DNA of 64,000 nt from Euleptes europaea (Eukaryota; Chordata; Lepidosauria; Squamata; Sphaerodactylidae): positions 16,871,821 to 16,935,820 of the forward strand of contig NC_079312.1 in NCBI RefSeq assembly GCF_029931775.1, written 5' to 3'. Under the pieces are notes generated by a model that made no database searches, had not been told where the DNA came from, and worked only from the letters and a program-made list of their open reading frames with translations. The translations under genes were made by a program, and so were the position numbers. This document shows, piece by piece, positions 22,679-35,796 of this stretch. The stretch's first letter is position 1. Each line of letters begins with the position of its first letter.

Positions 22679-23647
22679 CGCATTCGATGCCAAGAAAACG
22701 CCTGCTTCCCCCCCCCTCCTCCAGCTGCCTCAAGTGGTGCAGTCCACTTCCCCTTCTCCTGTGGGTCATTTTGCACTGCGGGTCTGCAGTCCAAAGAGTT
22801 TCCCTTTGCAACTCACCTTGCAACGAGGGGAAAGGGTGGCAGGGGGTGGCTGTTTGGGGAGCGCTTCCCAGAGCTGCAGGACAAGAGCCGGAGCAGCGGA
22901 GTTGTTTGTACGGCTGCCGCCCCGTCCCCTGAAAGTGGGAAGGGGGAATCTCTGCTGAAGGAAGGAAAGAAACAGGGCAATAGTAGAGGGAGACCAGAGA
23001 TATCTTTGGGTGGAGGGAAGACATCATTTTGCTATCTGGGTTTTATATGTTGACTTGACTTTAAATGGAAAACACTTGCAGCATACCAGCAAGCAGATTT
23101 TTATAGCACTTTCAGGGGGGAAGCCATGACAGTCTGCAGTAGAACAGTTAGATTTGAGTTAAGGTGCACCTTGACCAAGAAGAGTTTCCGAGTATCTGGG
23201 GAAGGGAGCTTTGACTCTGGAAAGATGATAGCCTGAAAAGCTTGTTGGTCTCTGAGGTGCTGCTGGACTCGAATCTAGATGTTGTCGCATCTGTGGGGAC
23301 TCTGTGACTGTGGCGTCCTCTACAGTATTACTCCATTGAGCATCATCCTTACTGCATACATAACACTTAGGAAGACCTCTTCAGTGGCAAACTTGTCTGA
23401 AGGTCTGTGTTGTAAAGGAGGTCTGTGTTGTAAAAGAGGGGGTTATACTGCCCCACTCCCTGCTGGCGCTGCCTCCACCTTTCTGGGGTGGAGGAAGTAA
23501 GCCGCTGTGGGTCCCCCTCCTTGGGGAGAAAGGTGGCCAGGGTGGAGGAGAAGCTTGACTCAGGCGAAGCCATGTCGTTTGCCTCATGCACCCAGAACCT
23601 CTGGCAGGGAAGCCGCAAACTGCCAGCAGGGCTGGAAATACCTGAGG
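22679..23647 (+). other. Distal 5' flank of gene C
   Basis: A diverged copy of the promoter GC-rich block (about 22690-22960) is joined to the distal flank also seen at 11.5-12.1 kb (here about 23000-23620). No exon 1 is recognisable in this copy. It contains a SINE-tail-like piece near 23495-23545. Confidence 0.55.
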
Positions 23648-24000
23648 CAGGGCCGGATTTAGGTTTGATGAGTCCTAATCTATTGAAGGTAATGGGGCCC
23701 TTTATATGTCCAGCTGTCCTTTGTCAACAACAAATTGTGGCTGTTTTTTGTATTGAATATATGCTGTATGGTAATTTATGGACCTAATAGGTATCTAAAG
23801 CCATTTGCACATAACAAAATATGTATTTTATCAAAGTAAAACACTGTTGCTGTATGTAGGTTTTATTTTATTTGGTTTTTATCTTATATTTTGGAAATGT
23901 ACATCCAGGTTTTATTTTCTTTAAATGTTTTCGGGGGCCCCCAAGAGAGTGGGGCCCTACGCTACAGGTTGTTTAGCTTATAGGTAAATCCGGCACTTTT
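23648..24000. mobile_element. hAT-like MITE
   Basis: The ends cagggccggattta and taaatccggcact are inverted repeats, and the interior is AT-rich without coding capacity. It interrupts module C flank sequence that is continuous in other modules. A clean 8-bp target repeat was not found. Confidence 0.6.
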
Positions 24001-24755
24001 AAAGGACGTGGAAAAGGAGTCTTGGTCCGGCGCACGGAGGCGGCTGCAGTTTCCCAGACACCGAATGGAAGCGGCTTGTCGAGAGTTGTTGTTGCTCCTG
24101 AGATGCGGGTCTTGCGGATCCAGTAATGCCGATGCATTGAGGAGGAGCTCAGAAAAGAGCGCCGCGTCGGGCAGGCACAGCTGTCCCTTGAAGGCAGAAG
24201 TTCTCAACTCCCACGATCCTCATGATCATCACCGTGTGGTTTCCTTGGCCAAAGGGCATCTACCTGTTGAGCCCCTCCAAAAAGGAGGAGCCCTGGAGGC
24301 AAGGCTCCGGCAAGACAAAGGGGGTATAAATGAAGCAAATAATCCCATGGGCCACGAAAGCCACATAAAGTCAGCCGTGGCTCTTGGGGAATAGACGAGG
24401 AACTTCCCCGTGTTGGTTTGCACGGAGTTTTATTCAATGTCGAGAAAAAGCCTCCCCCCCCCTCCCGCAGTCTCCAGTGGTGCCGTCAGCCTCCCCCTCC
24501 CCTCCCCTCCCCTCCGAGTTTGGGGTCTGCAGCCACAGAGCTGCCCTTTGCAAGGGAGGGAAGGGGGGCTGGTCGCAGGGGGGCTCTTGGGGAGCGTCTC
24601 GCAGGGCAGGATCCGGAGCAGTGGGGCTGGCTGGGGCTGCCTGCCGGAGAGGTCGCTCGGCTGCACACACACCCCCTTCGCCCCCCGAAATGCGGGCAGG
24701 AAGGGGGAGCTCTGAAGCCGGGCGCCTTTGGAGACGGCGGGGAGACGCCCGCCCC
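24001..24755 (+). promoter_or_regulatory. 5' flank and CpG-rich promoter region of gene C
   Basis: CpG-rich from about 24440 onward, homologous to the promoter block of gene B. The GC-rich block extends past exon 1 to about 25130. The promoter role is inferred from position and composition. Confidence 0.5.
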
Positions 24756-24770
24756 ATGCCTCGTGGCTCG
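24756..24770 (+). CDS. Gene C exon 1 (MPRGS)
   Basis: The five codons atg cct cgt ggc tcg are followed by the donor gtaagc at 24771. They are homologous to the first exon of gene B, with Gly to Arg at codon 3. Phase 0 end. Confidence 0.73.
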
Positions 24771-26721
<1,951 letters not shown>

Positions 26722-27528
26722 ACTGGCCTCTATTATCGCTATTTGATGACTAGATCTATGGGATGTATACTTGATTGACAAGTATGGTTCCGTAGTAGTA
26801 GTAGTCTCTAGGGTAACTATTGCTAGTTCAAGATATTAAAAGCAGGTTCAACGCATGTACAGAAAATAACATAAATTTCTTAGGCAGAGTCACACAACAG
26901 ACTATTACAGAAAATTGCACAGAGTATACAGATCATTACTTATACTTTTCCATACATTACCAACATCATCCAGGAGTCCTCGATTAGGACTCTCAATTTT
27001 TAACAAATCCGGGTTCCTGTTATAGTCTTTGGCATGGGAAGAGTCTCTATAAAAATGCCCCCATGACCCTTCTTCAAGGTTTTTCATAAGGGTCTCATAA
27101 CATCCTAATCTTTATAATGGCATTTTAATCACCACACCTGTTTCATACCACTGATATGGCCAGATGTACGACCAGCTGCTCCGCTGATAAGAATGTTATC
27201 AGATATTCAGTGTCCAACCCATCTGCCAGGTGTGAAACAAGTTCAAGGAAAGGACAAGGATGACATCCTTCAAGGTCTTTCAATGCATTCAGGACACCCA
27301 CAGAACATTGCTATCTTAATGTTATGAGTACTGGCAAGATCACTGGCAATATGCCCAGTCTTCCAGCTGCAGTAACAGATGACATAATGGTTTGGGGTTG
27401 TCTCTGTGTGCCAGCTAACTAATAGAGAAAACTGGCTGTTTATTGGCAAATAATATATAAAAATCCATCCTTTAATACTGAAATATAACTAGAAACTCGG
27501 TAAATATATCTAATCCACTACAACCTCT
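26722..27528. mobile_element. Unidentified 0.8-kb insertion in gene C intron 2
   Basis: About 807 bp interrupt intron sequence that is continuous in gene B (near 15510). The ends, cttgtactgg and ccactacaa, give TG...CA termini and a short imperfect inverted repeat. No convincing target repeat or coding domain was found. A solo LTR or another non-coding element is possible. Confidence 0.45.
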
Positions 27529-27631
27529 TCGATGGACAAATGAAAATCAGCTCTGGCTTCACCAGCTGTGAGCCCCGGTACATGACAGAGATACAAAAGT
27601 GCTCCTGACCCTTTTTTCTGTTTCCTTCCTG

Positions 27632-27757
27632 CCGGAAATGCAGAATACCCAGTTCCAAAGCCAGACCTGATCTCCCGCCTCGAAGGAGGGGAGGCGATTT
27701 GGCTACCTGATCCGCCAGAGATTGCCGAGAGGCAGGCGGCTTCCGGCTCCAGCTCAG
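27632..27757 (+). CDS. Gene C KRAB-B exon with damaged acceptor
   Basis: The 126-nt exon is open and encodes GNAEYPVPKPDLISRLEGGE and then AIWLPDPPEIAERQAAS, a good B box. The donor gtaagg is intact. The acceptor is not: other modules read ttccttccag where this copy reads ttccttcctg, so the invariant AG is TG at 27630-27631. The exon is therefore probably skipped, or spliced to a nearby AG (gcag at about 27640-27643, which would change the frame). Skipping is harmless to the frame because the exon is phase 1 to phase 1. Alternatively, the loss is a single-haplotype or assembly difference. Confidence 0.7.
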
Positions 27758-28408
27758 GTAAGGAGTTTTTAGTGCTGGCTGAGATTTCCCTTGCTGATGC
27801 TGGTGTGGGCCATTTCCCCTCCACCCCTGGCAGTATTAAATGCACGCATAAATGGTTAGAGGTTTACCTCTACCTCTTGTGGCATCCATTTCAAGCTGGT
27901 TCCCACTGCTCTCTCACAGAATTGCAAAGGCCCTGGGAGGCTCAACAAATTGGGGACTCGTGCTTGAAATGTTTTCAGAAAAACTTCTTCAGCTGTATTT
28001 GGAGAAGAGGAATGTGAAGCAAGGATCAGTCATTTATTACAAACCTATATATTCCAGGATACTACCAAGTCACACAAGACACTTATTTGTTAAAGAAATG
28101 AGGCGACTGTCTTTTGAGCCATTCTTTATAGATAATACCATCTTGTCATCATCGGCTATTTTGTCCATATGTGCAAATCCACTGTGTAAATCCAGTTCCT
28201 GATTCTTAAATTCAAGATTTTCTATCAAGAAGCTGGGTTTCTTTGATCTAATGTCAGCTGCAGGTCAGAGCAAATAAAGATACCACAACAAGCCAGTTTT
28301 ATATTTGAATAAAATTGCCCCTCATCAATATGCAAACAAACCACCTTTCCAATCTTCTCTTTCTTTCTCATTTTTCTGATGTTGTAATGATTTATGCACC
28401 CTGACCTT

Positions 28409-28600
28409 GATGGCCCAGACTAGCCTGATATCCTCAGATCTCAGAAGCGAAGCAGGGTTGGTCTTGGTTAGCGCTTGGATGGGAGACAATCAAGGAAGCG
28501 GCAGAGAGGCAGGCAATGGCAAGCCATCCCCTCAGCATCTTGTATCTTGAAAACCCCATGGGGTCGCCTTGAGTCAGCTTAGGGTTGGTGGCTCTATCCA
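28409..28600 (+). mobile_element. 5S rRNA-derived SINE
   Basis: The 5S-like head (agatctcagaagcgaagcag, then ttggatgggagac) leads into a body with gcaggcaatggcaagccatc and cttgaaaaccccatggggtc. It is at the matching place in gene D (41372-41575), so the insertion predates the C/D split. Confidence 0.82.
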
Positions 28601-30551
28601 CCACCAATGGTTTGTTCTGCTTTGTCAGTCTCTGTTAGTCAAAAGATGGTCTTCAGATCCTCTAAATAAATGAAATCGATTAGTATCCTCATCACATACT
28701 CGCTTCTTTGCTGAAGTCAGGATTTGTTCTTAATCTTCCTGTTTATTCCAGCAGATAACAACCATCCAAGTGAGAACACAGAGGAGCTTCACTCACCAAA
28801 GAAAGAAATTAAAATAATATTGCACAGAGTCCAAGAGAGCATTTCCAAACATCAACAGAGAGGAGAAAATTCTGGGATACCCTGTGGACCACAGAGACCT
28901 CAAGGAGGGCACGATAGAAAGAAAAGGGCTAAAACCTCTCCTCACAAGGAGAACGGTGGGGATATTAGCGAACCATCACATGAAAAGAGAAGACACGGGA
29001 GTGAGAGACCAAAGGCCTGCACAGCAGGGGGGCAAGAATCCTCCCCCAAAGATGGTAAGAGGGAAGGGTTCTTTGGCAGAAGGGTGGGACATAGATAATA
29101 GGAGAATTCTTAGAGCAGCAAAACCACCTGTGTCCTCAAACTGTGGATGAACATCTTGTCCATAACTCGTGATGTTATTTGTGTGCTGCCCCCAAACTGG
29201 AGATAAATGGTATCAGTGCTTGACTGGAAACATCTCCAAGAGATTTATTGCTCGCCAAACATGAGGCAAAGTGGTAAAGCTCTGCCAGGACTCTACCACC
29301 ATGGATTGCAAGTAATGCCTCACGTGAAGGAATATTCCACTATGAAAAGAAGCTTTCTACGTGTAGAAAACTACCATGTCAGAGCCTTCTCTGTAACATC
29401 TAGTGTTCTACCTGCGTGGTTTTTATTTATGTGGGGAGGGGTGGATCCTGCGAGCACCTGAAGCGGACCAACTACCGTGTTTAGTGGTTATGGTTACGGA
29501 ATTCATATCTCCCTAAGGAGATATATTATCTTACTTAACGTAACCACATCAGATAGAGACACAACCCATTTGAACTGTTAACGTTCTTTTTATTGCTAAA
29601 GCGTTAAAATAATAAATGTATACATGTAAAAGGAGAGTAATGAAATAAAGTAAGTTGCATGAAAAGTTCTAACAGATTCTAACAGATCTGAATATAATGT
29701 CTTTAAAGAATGAAATAAGAGTTTATATACCCCATCACAGAATACAAGATTACCATACTGGGAGAATTGTGTCAGACAGCATGTCTGGTCAGAAAACCTC
29801 CAACTCTTTTTCTAAATTTTAAGTCCTCCAAATCCATCGTAGTCAAGCCACCACAGATGTTAAAAGGTATCATACTATGACCATCCATGACAAAAAATTT
29901 AACATAGTTCTATCTGTGGATGCTTAAATCCAAAGATTGCAGCCACTGAATGATAGGACAGATCTTTCTACAAATGAGAGAAAAGCTCCATGTCTCAGAA
30001 AAATCTGTAATCTTAAAAAATTATACACCAGGGGTTTAAAATCCCCCCAAATAATAGTAGTGCTGTTACCTTTAGGAAATGAATTCCCTCTGAGATCTCA
30101 GTGGCCATTGTGAAGGTTTCTCAGCAACCACAAAAATACTGCAAGCCTTCAAACCATCGTTTCCTAGTAAAAGGGAAGGGGAGGTAGAAAGGCTGTTTCC
30201 AAGGCTATTTTAGCCTCCACCCCTGCTCCTCAACCTCCTGCCCTGGAGGGAGGACTCATCAGGCTCAGGTCCAGCACCAACCAGGCAATTTGCTTCCATG
30301 CCGTTTGCACAATTCACCCAGTGCTGCTTTCACACCAGGGACTTCCCACGGTTCTGTTGCAGACTTTGACATATGGGACCATATGGAACGTTGTATTTTA
30401 TGTATTCTTCGTTAATGTTAATCATAGACAGAATTTTCCTCATTTCTTGAATCATCGAGCTCCCTTCTCTCCTTAATATTAGTTCAAGCAGTCAGAAACT
30501 GCTTTCAGCTAAATTGAATGTAAGAGACCTTGAAAATATGCCAAATCTTAC
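28490..30551 (+). repeat. Interlocus duplication, copy 1 (partner 42704-44763)
   Basis: About 2.06 kb, starting inside the 5S-derived SINE and including the linker exon, is nearly identical by eye to 42704-44763. This copy is more similar to the second than to the first linker region of gene D, so a late copying event between the two genes is inferred. Confidence 0.75.
28752..29054 (+). CDS. Gene C linker exon
   Basis: A 303-nt open segment runs between acceptor gtttattccag and donor gtaagagg, phase 1 to phase 1. It encodes 101 residues, including HPSENTEELHSPKKEIK, RAKTSPHKENGGD and CTAGGQESSPKD. It is rich in Lys, Ser, Glu and Arg with no zinc-binding or other known domain, so it is probably a disordered linker between the KRAB boxes and the fingers. 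It is repeated twice in gene D. Exon status rests on conserved splice sites, conserved frame and conserved length in three copies. No homologous named domain is recognised. Confidence 0.75.
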
Positions 30552-30696
30552 AACAGCAGTAAGGAACGTCTCCTTCGACTGCTCAGTAGAATGAACTGAG
30601 AAGTGCTTAACAGTTTATAAACATATAAAGCTTAGCTTTATAAAATAATCTTAGCTTTATAAAATATAGGTATTCAATACAGTTGTGATTTTAGAC
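29055..30696 (+). other. Gene C intron after linker exon
   Basis: Intron, mostly within the 2-kb duplication. Blocks at 29830-30360 match gene B intron 3. No gene is seen. Confidence 0.6.
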
Positions 30697-31395
30697 CAGG
30701 GGTGGGGAACATCAGGCCCAGGACCCATATAAGGCCCACGAAAGCATTTGGTCTGGCCCTTCGTGGGTCCTGGCAGATCGCTAGCTCAGAAGGTTCTAAG
30801 ACTGGTGATCCGCCCCCTCCCACGGATAGGAATAGCCTCTGTTCAAGGCGGATGTTTGTTTGTTTTGATGATGTTTGTTTGTTTTTTCCCCTTGCATGAG
30901 AGTAGTTAGCTATGGAACTGCTAAGACCGCCCAAGAAACTGTGTTAACCCTTTCCCACCCAGGCCATGGAGAAACGTATTCCCGCTGTACTCCAAGAGGG
31001 CTGGGAGAGGAAGTGGCGACAATGGAGGGGAGTTAAAGGGGGCAGGGCCAGAATGTGTGTGTGTGTGTATGTGTTTTGGGTTTTAGCCAGTGTGTCCTAA
31101 TTTCATCCCTACAGGCAGAGGTAGCAGGAGCCAGCTGTAGAATCTGGCCCTGAACATACGGAGCAAAAGCAACTCCAGCATGCGGCTGGACGGCTATGAC
31201 GGGCTGGTGCAACAGACCATTCTGCGCCACCGGTTGGATGCCTCCCTCCTTGCCCGCATGGGGGGTCGGTCATCTGGGACAGCTGCCTGCTTGGGGCTTG
31301 GTCGGCTAATTTTTAGGTTGATAATTTTGTATGGCCCGCAAATGAGGCTGTAAATATCCAAATGGCCCCTGGCGGAAAGAAAGTTCCCCACCCTG
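30697..31395. mobile_element. hAT-type (Charlie-like) non-autonomous transposon
   Basis: The ends caggggtggggaac and gttccccaccctg are terminal inverted repeats of the common caggggtggg type. Inside is a short (TG)n run near 31052-31068. No transposase is recognisable. Clear 8-bp target copies were not found. Confidence 0.65.
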
Positions 31396-31762
31396 CCTTA
31401 TGGCATTGCTTCCAGCTTCGCTGACACACACAAATCCCTCTCCCCATGTTAAGGTGTGCGTCCAAAAAGAGGACGTCCAAAAGGTAGAGGGGGGGCATCC
31501 AAAAGGTAGTCACTTACTCTTTCCATTTGCTGATGACCACAAGGGGCCAGTCCTTTGCAGAAATTAGCATAACAGAAGATGATTGCCTGCCTTTTAGGAA
31601 AAAGGGAGGGGAATTTCAGAAGTGTGTGGAGATGTCTCTGCCAGTACATGGACGTAAAAGAAGTTTTGTAAAAAGTATTGTGTTATTTCTATACAGCAAT
31701 GGCCATGGTCTTCAAAATAAAATAAGATAAAACAGGGTGGGCTGAGAATCCTGAGGGTTGAG
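31396..31762 (+). other. Gene C intron, conserved block
   Basis: About 31520-31745 matches gene B (16815-17045) and gene E (58240-58450, minus). It is non-coding as far as can be seen. Confidence 0.55.
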
Positions 31763-31900
31763 CCTGTGTGGTGTAGTGGTTAAAAGTGTCAGCCTAGTAT
31801 CTGGGAGGCCCAAGGTCGAATCCCCACTTGTGCCATGGAAGCTTGCTAGGTGACGTTGGGCCACTCACAGAAAGGTGGAGTATAAATTAAGTAAATGGTA
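31763..31900 (+). mobile_element. Internally deleted CORE/MIR-like SINE
   Basis: The head (gtgtggtgtagtggttaaaa, then ggtcgaatccccacttgtgc) and the last part of the tail (agaaaggtggagtataaatt) are present. The middle is missing. Confidence 0.7.
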
Positions 31901-31916
31901 AATAAAGCTGATGACT

Positions 31917-32137
31917 GGGGGAGGGGCTGTGGCTGAGTGGTGGAGCATCTGCTTGGCATGCAGAAGGTCCCAGGTTCAATCCCCAGTGGCATCTCCAGTT
32001 AAAGGGACCAGGCAAGTAGGTGACATGAAAGACCCCTGCCTGAGACCCTGGAGAGCCACTGCCGGTCCGAGTAGACAATACTGACTTTGATGGACCAAGG
32101 ATCTGATTCAGTAGAAGGCAGCCTCTTGTGTTCATGA
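31917..32137 (+). mobile_element. tRNA-derived squamate SINE
   Basis: The head gctgtggctgagtggtggag and B box ggttcaatcccc lead to a body with gagtagacaatactgacttt, ending cttgtgttcatg. It is shared with gene D (45557-45797) and absent from gene A. Confidence 0.82.
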
Positions 32138-32353
32138 GTGGAGAAAAGAAAACTTGGTTGTTAAGTGGGGAGAAGAGAAGAAAGCAAGGAAAGAGGAAAT
32201 AATGTGGGGAGGAGATACAGGAGGAAATGAAGTGACCCCAGAAGTCCTTGTGGGTTCCCTGCTTGTAATGTCTAAATTTGGTCCTTAGTTCCTACCTTCT
32301 GAAGAGAAGGAAAGAATTGTGACTATGTTCTTCATCACTTTTCTCTCAAATAG

Positions 32354-34347
32354 GTGCTGAGCAGGTAAAAGAGAAGGAGAAATCTCTGCAAGCAGAAAAT
32401 GCTCCACTGGTGACCCCAAAAGGGACAGCATTGCAATGGGTCAGAGAGGGAACTTCCCAGGATTGCGGGGAAGGGGGACAATATGAGATTCGGAGAGGGT
32501 CAGGGATGTCCCAACAAAAACGTTCTCAGAAGAAAGCCGGTCTTTGCGTGGAAAGCCACGATGACCTCTATGAAGAAAGAGTGCAAGAGGGGAGTCGCAA
32601 AGATGGGACTCAGAAGCCACTCAAAGATCAGGCAAGAACCTCCTCCCTTAACACCAGCAAGATAACCCATGCAGCAGCAAAACGGTTTCAGTGCTCAAAC
32701 TGTGGGAGAAGCTTCCACTATCGCGGTCTGCTTGTTATACACGAGCGAACCCACACAGGGGAGAAACCCTATGCATGTTCAGTCTGTGGGAGAAGTTTCA
32801 GCTGCAGATCACAACTTTTTAGACATCAGAGGGTGCACATAGAGGAAAGGCCGTATAAATGTTCTGATTGTGGGAAAAGTTTTAAAGCTGCTTCAGACCT
32901 CAAACGTCACAGAAAGGTCCACACTGGAGAAAAACCACATCCATGTCCAGAGTGTGGGAAAAGCTTTGGTGATAAGGGGCATCTTGTTAGACACAAAAAA
33001 ACCCACACTCAAGTGAAACCATTCAAATGCTCACACTGTGGAAAGGGCTTCAGAGAGAGAGGGAGCCTTAGTGTTCATGAGAGAATCCACACGGGAGACA
33101 AGCCTTATAAATGCTCAGACTGTGGGAGAAGCTTCAGTTGTCTGGCAAATTGCATAACACACAAGAAAATCCATGGAGGAGAGAAACTGTATAAGTGTTC
33201 AGATTGTGGGAAAAGCTTGAGGAATAAGTCAAGCCTTACAGTGCATAAGAGAATTCACACTGGTGAGAAACCTTACCACTGCACAGAGTGTGGGGAAAAC
33301 TTTCGGAGCAGCTCAAACTTTATAAGGCATAAGAGAACCCATCGAGGAGACAAACCATATGAGTGCCTGGAATGTGGCAAACGTTTCCGTCTTAGGTCTT
33401 CCCATATTCGCCATGAGCAGAGAATGCATAAATACCAGTGCCCTGATTGTGGGGAAAGTTTCAGTCAAAGTTCAGCCCTTCAACATCATACAAGTAAACA
33501 CACAGGAGAGAAACCATTTAGGTGCTCACATTGTGGGAAAGGCTTTGATCAGAGAAAATTACTGACTCTGCACGAGAGAATCCACACGAGAGAGAAAGTA
33601 TTCAATTGTCTAGAATGTGGGAAAGGTTTTATAACAAAAGCTGATCTTATTCGACATGAGAGAATCCACACAGGAGAGAAACCGTACTCTTGTTCAGAGT
33701 GCGAGAAGAGCTTCAGTGTAAAATCAAGCCTCCATCAACACATGAGAGTCCACACAGGCGAGAAACCATACAAATGCTCGCTCTGCGGGAAGAGATTCAG
33801 GCAGAAATCGAGTCTTGCTATACATGAAAAATTCCACCCCAGAAAGGAATCCCATGAATGTTCAGTCTGTGGGAAAAGATTCAACAATCCTTTGCGCTTG
33901 CTGAGACATCAGAAGATCCACACGGGTGAAACTCCCTATAAATGCTTGGAATGTGGGAAAAGCTTTGCCTCAAAGCGCAATCAAGAGCAACATCAAAGAA
34001 TCCACACAGGAGAGAAACCATACCAGTGTCTGGACTGTGGGAAGAGATTCAGTTATCAATCAAACCTGCAGGTACATAAAAAAGGACACACTGGAGAGAA
34101 GCCGTTTAAATGCATGGAGTGCGGCAAAAGCTTTATTAGTGGTTCAGGCCTCATAAACCACCATAAAATCCACACAGGTGAGAAACCATCTAAATGCTCA
34201 GATGAGGGGGGAGGTTCCAGAAAGAGCACTGACTTGCCCCAAAGGGAAAAAGTCCACACACAGGAAAAACCTTTTCAGTGTGCATGGTGTGGGAAGACGT
34301 TTGTGAAGAAAGCACATCTGGCTGCACATGAGAAAACACACAGATGA
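32354..34347 (+). CDS. Gene C C2H2 zinc-finger exon (19 fingers)
   Basis: This is the most complete array in the window. The acceptor AG is at 32352-32353, and the open frame runs from AEQVKEKEKS through a basic spacer to nineteen C2H2 units. Fingers 1-18 match A and D one for one. After an acidic/serine interval (SDEGGGSRKSTDL) comes finger 19, FQCAWCGKTFVKKAHLAAHE, and the natural stop. Finger 9 has HX4H spacing and a short linker to finger 10. Finger 7 has Leu for the core Phe. With 24756-24770, 26028-26154, 27632-27757 and 28752-29054 the protein is 854 aa, or 812 aa if KRAB-B is skipped. It is predicted to be a nuclear sequence-specific repressor; the target is unknown. Confidence 0.95.
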
Positions 34348-34427
34348 TAAGGGAAGCATAGGAAAAATAGGCTGAAAGGGAATCTTTGCTGTGAGGGCAT
34401 AATTATGGGTTGAAAAGTTTGTTGAAC

Positions 34428-34645
34428 ACATGAACACGTGAAGCTGCCTTATACTGAATCAGACCCTTGGTCCATCAAAGTCAGTATATTGTCTACTCAG
34501 ACCAGCAGCGGTTCTCCAGGGTCTTAGGCAGGGTCTCACCTAATGACCTTGTCTCTTTAACTGGAGATGCCAGGGATTGAACCTGGGACCTTCTGCATGT
34601 CAAGCAGATGCTCTGCCACTGAGCCTCAGCCCAACTCAGTTTCCT
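34428..34645 (-). mobile_element. tRNA-derived squamate SINE 3' of gene C
   Basis: Read on the minus strand it has the same head, B box and end as the SINE 3' of gene A. It is at the same place relative to the gene and lacks the hAT insertion. Confidence 0.82.
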
Positions 34646-35344
34646 TCAAGAACAGGGCTGATATTCCCTCCTTAATTTCTATGGGCCCATCCCAGCTTCC
34701 TTTTCACACCAACCCATAGCTTTCTGTGCCCACCCCAATATTATTTTGTAGGGGCTCTGCCCCTCTGCATATTCCATGGGCTAATCCCCAAAGCAGAGTA
34801 TTTTAAACATATTTTGTTTGACAGAAAACACACACACAAAAACTATTCTGTCAAAGAGATCAACCAGAAATGTAGGATTTGTGTTTTAATTAGTTTTATT
34901 AAGAAATTCAGACAAATACTACATGTTTTGGGTATATAACATGATGTAACCATTTTATATGTGTATATAGTGAAGAATCAACTGTTAACAACAAATGAGG
35001 AATTAAATGACAAATATTAAATAGCAGTTAATTAGGGAAAATAATGTTAAATAACAGTTAATTAGGGAAATTAGTGGTCTAAAGCTTCTAACACAGGCTT
35101 GTGAGGCACAGTGCACTCAACCTACACTATTTAGTGTTATTTTGTGTATTCCATGGAAGTATGATTGCTGAAAGCCGTTCTGTCTCTTGCCGAAAGCATC
35201 GCAGCAATACCTGATGAAGCAGCAGCCAGAATGATCATCCTGTTTTGGCAAGCTGTAGCCAAAAGCAAATTAAGAAATGTCTTTCCTAGCCCCCCAGAGT
35301 GGCATCTGTGAAAACTGTGGAACTCACTGCCACTGATTACTAAG
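34646..35344 (+). other. Gene C 3' flank
   Basis: AT-rich, shared with the 3' flank of gene A. It contains the empty site for the Penelope-like insertion near 34868. No gene is seen. Confidence 0.6.
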
Positions 35345-35478
35345 AGCCAGCACGGGTTTCTCAAGAACAAGTCATGTCAGACTAATCTTATCTCCTTTTT
35401 TGAGAAAGTTACTACCTTACTGGATCAGGGTAATGCTGTAGACATAGTTTATCTAGATTTCAGTAAGGCTTTTGATAG
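35345..35478 (+). mobile_element. CR1 LINE fragment
   Basis: It reads gagccagcacgggtttctca to tttcagtaaggcttttgata, which is CR1 reverse-transcriptase coding sequence as at 4750-4890. It is cut off by an LTR at 35479. Confidence 0.8.
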
Positions 35479-35796
35479 TGTGATACCAGGTCCCGCGGAA
35501 CAATACCTGGGAGCCCGGGAGATCATCTAGCTATTGTACGCTTTTAATTCTTGTATGCGTTTTCTTAAGTCGTTACCGGCAGTTAACTTCTGTATTGTCT
35601 CTCTGTATCTAAACTCAATCAACCTCATTGTATGTACCCTATATATGTACCAGTATTTCCCCATGCCTGTATTCTAGCCTTAAGTTTCTATGACTTGCTG
35701 AACTCACTGGCTTTCTCAATAAAACTTTCAACTCGCGATTACGTCTGAAGTGAAGTTCCCTATGCTTGAAACGCAATGAGGTACTGAGGTCTGACA
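35479..35796 (+). mobile_element. LTR related to the chromovirus LTR (fossil)
   Basis: About 318 bp run from tgtgatacc to tctgaca, and share cgcggaacaat, a Gypsy-like aataaaactt signal and the terminal gaggtactgaggtctgaca with the LTRs at 6152 and 10392. It is a diverged relative of that family. CR1 sequence does not resume directly after it, so it is not a clean solo LTR. Confidence 0.7.

Noticed and set aside
31917-32000. Possible tRNA gene (A and B boxes)
   Set aside because: The tRNA-like head is followed by a fixed SINE body and recurs in several copies. It does not fold as a complete tRNA.
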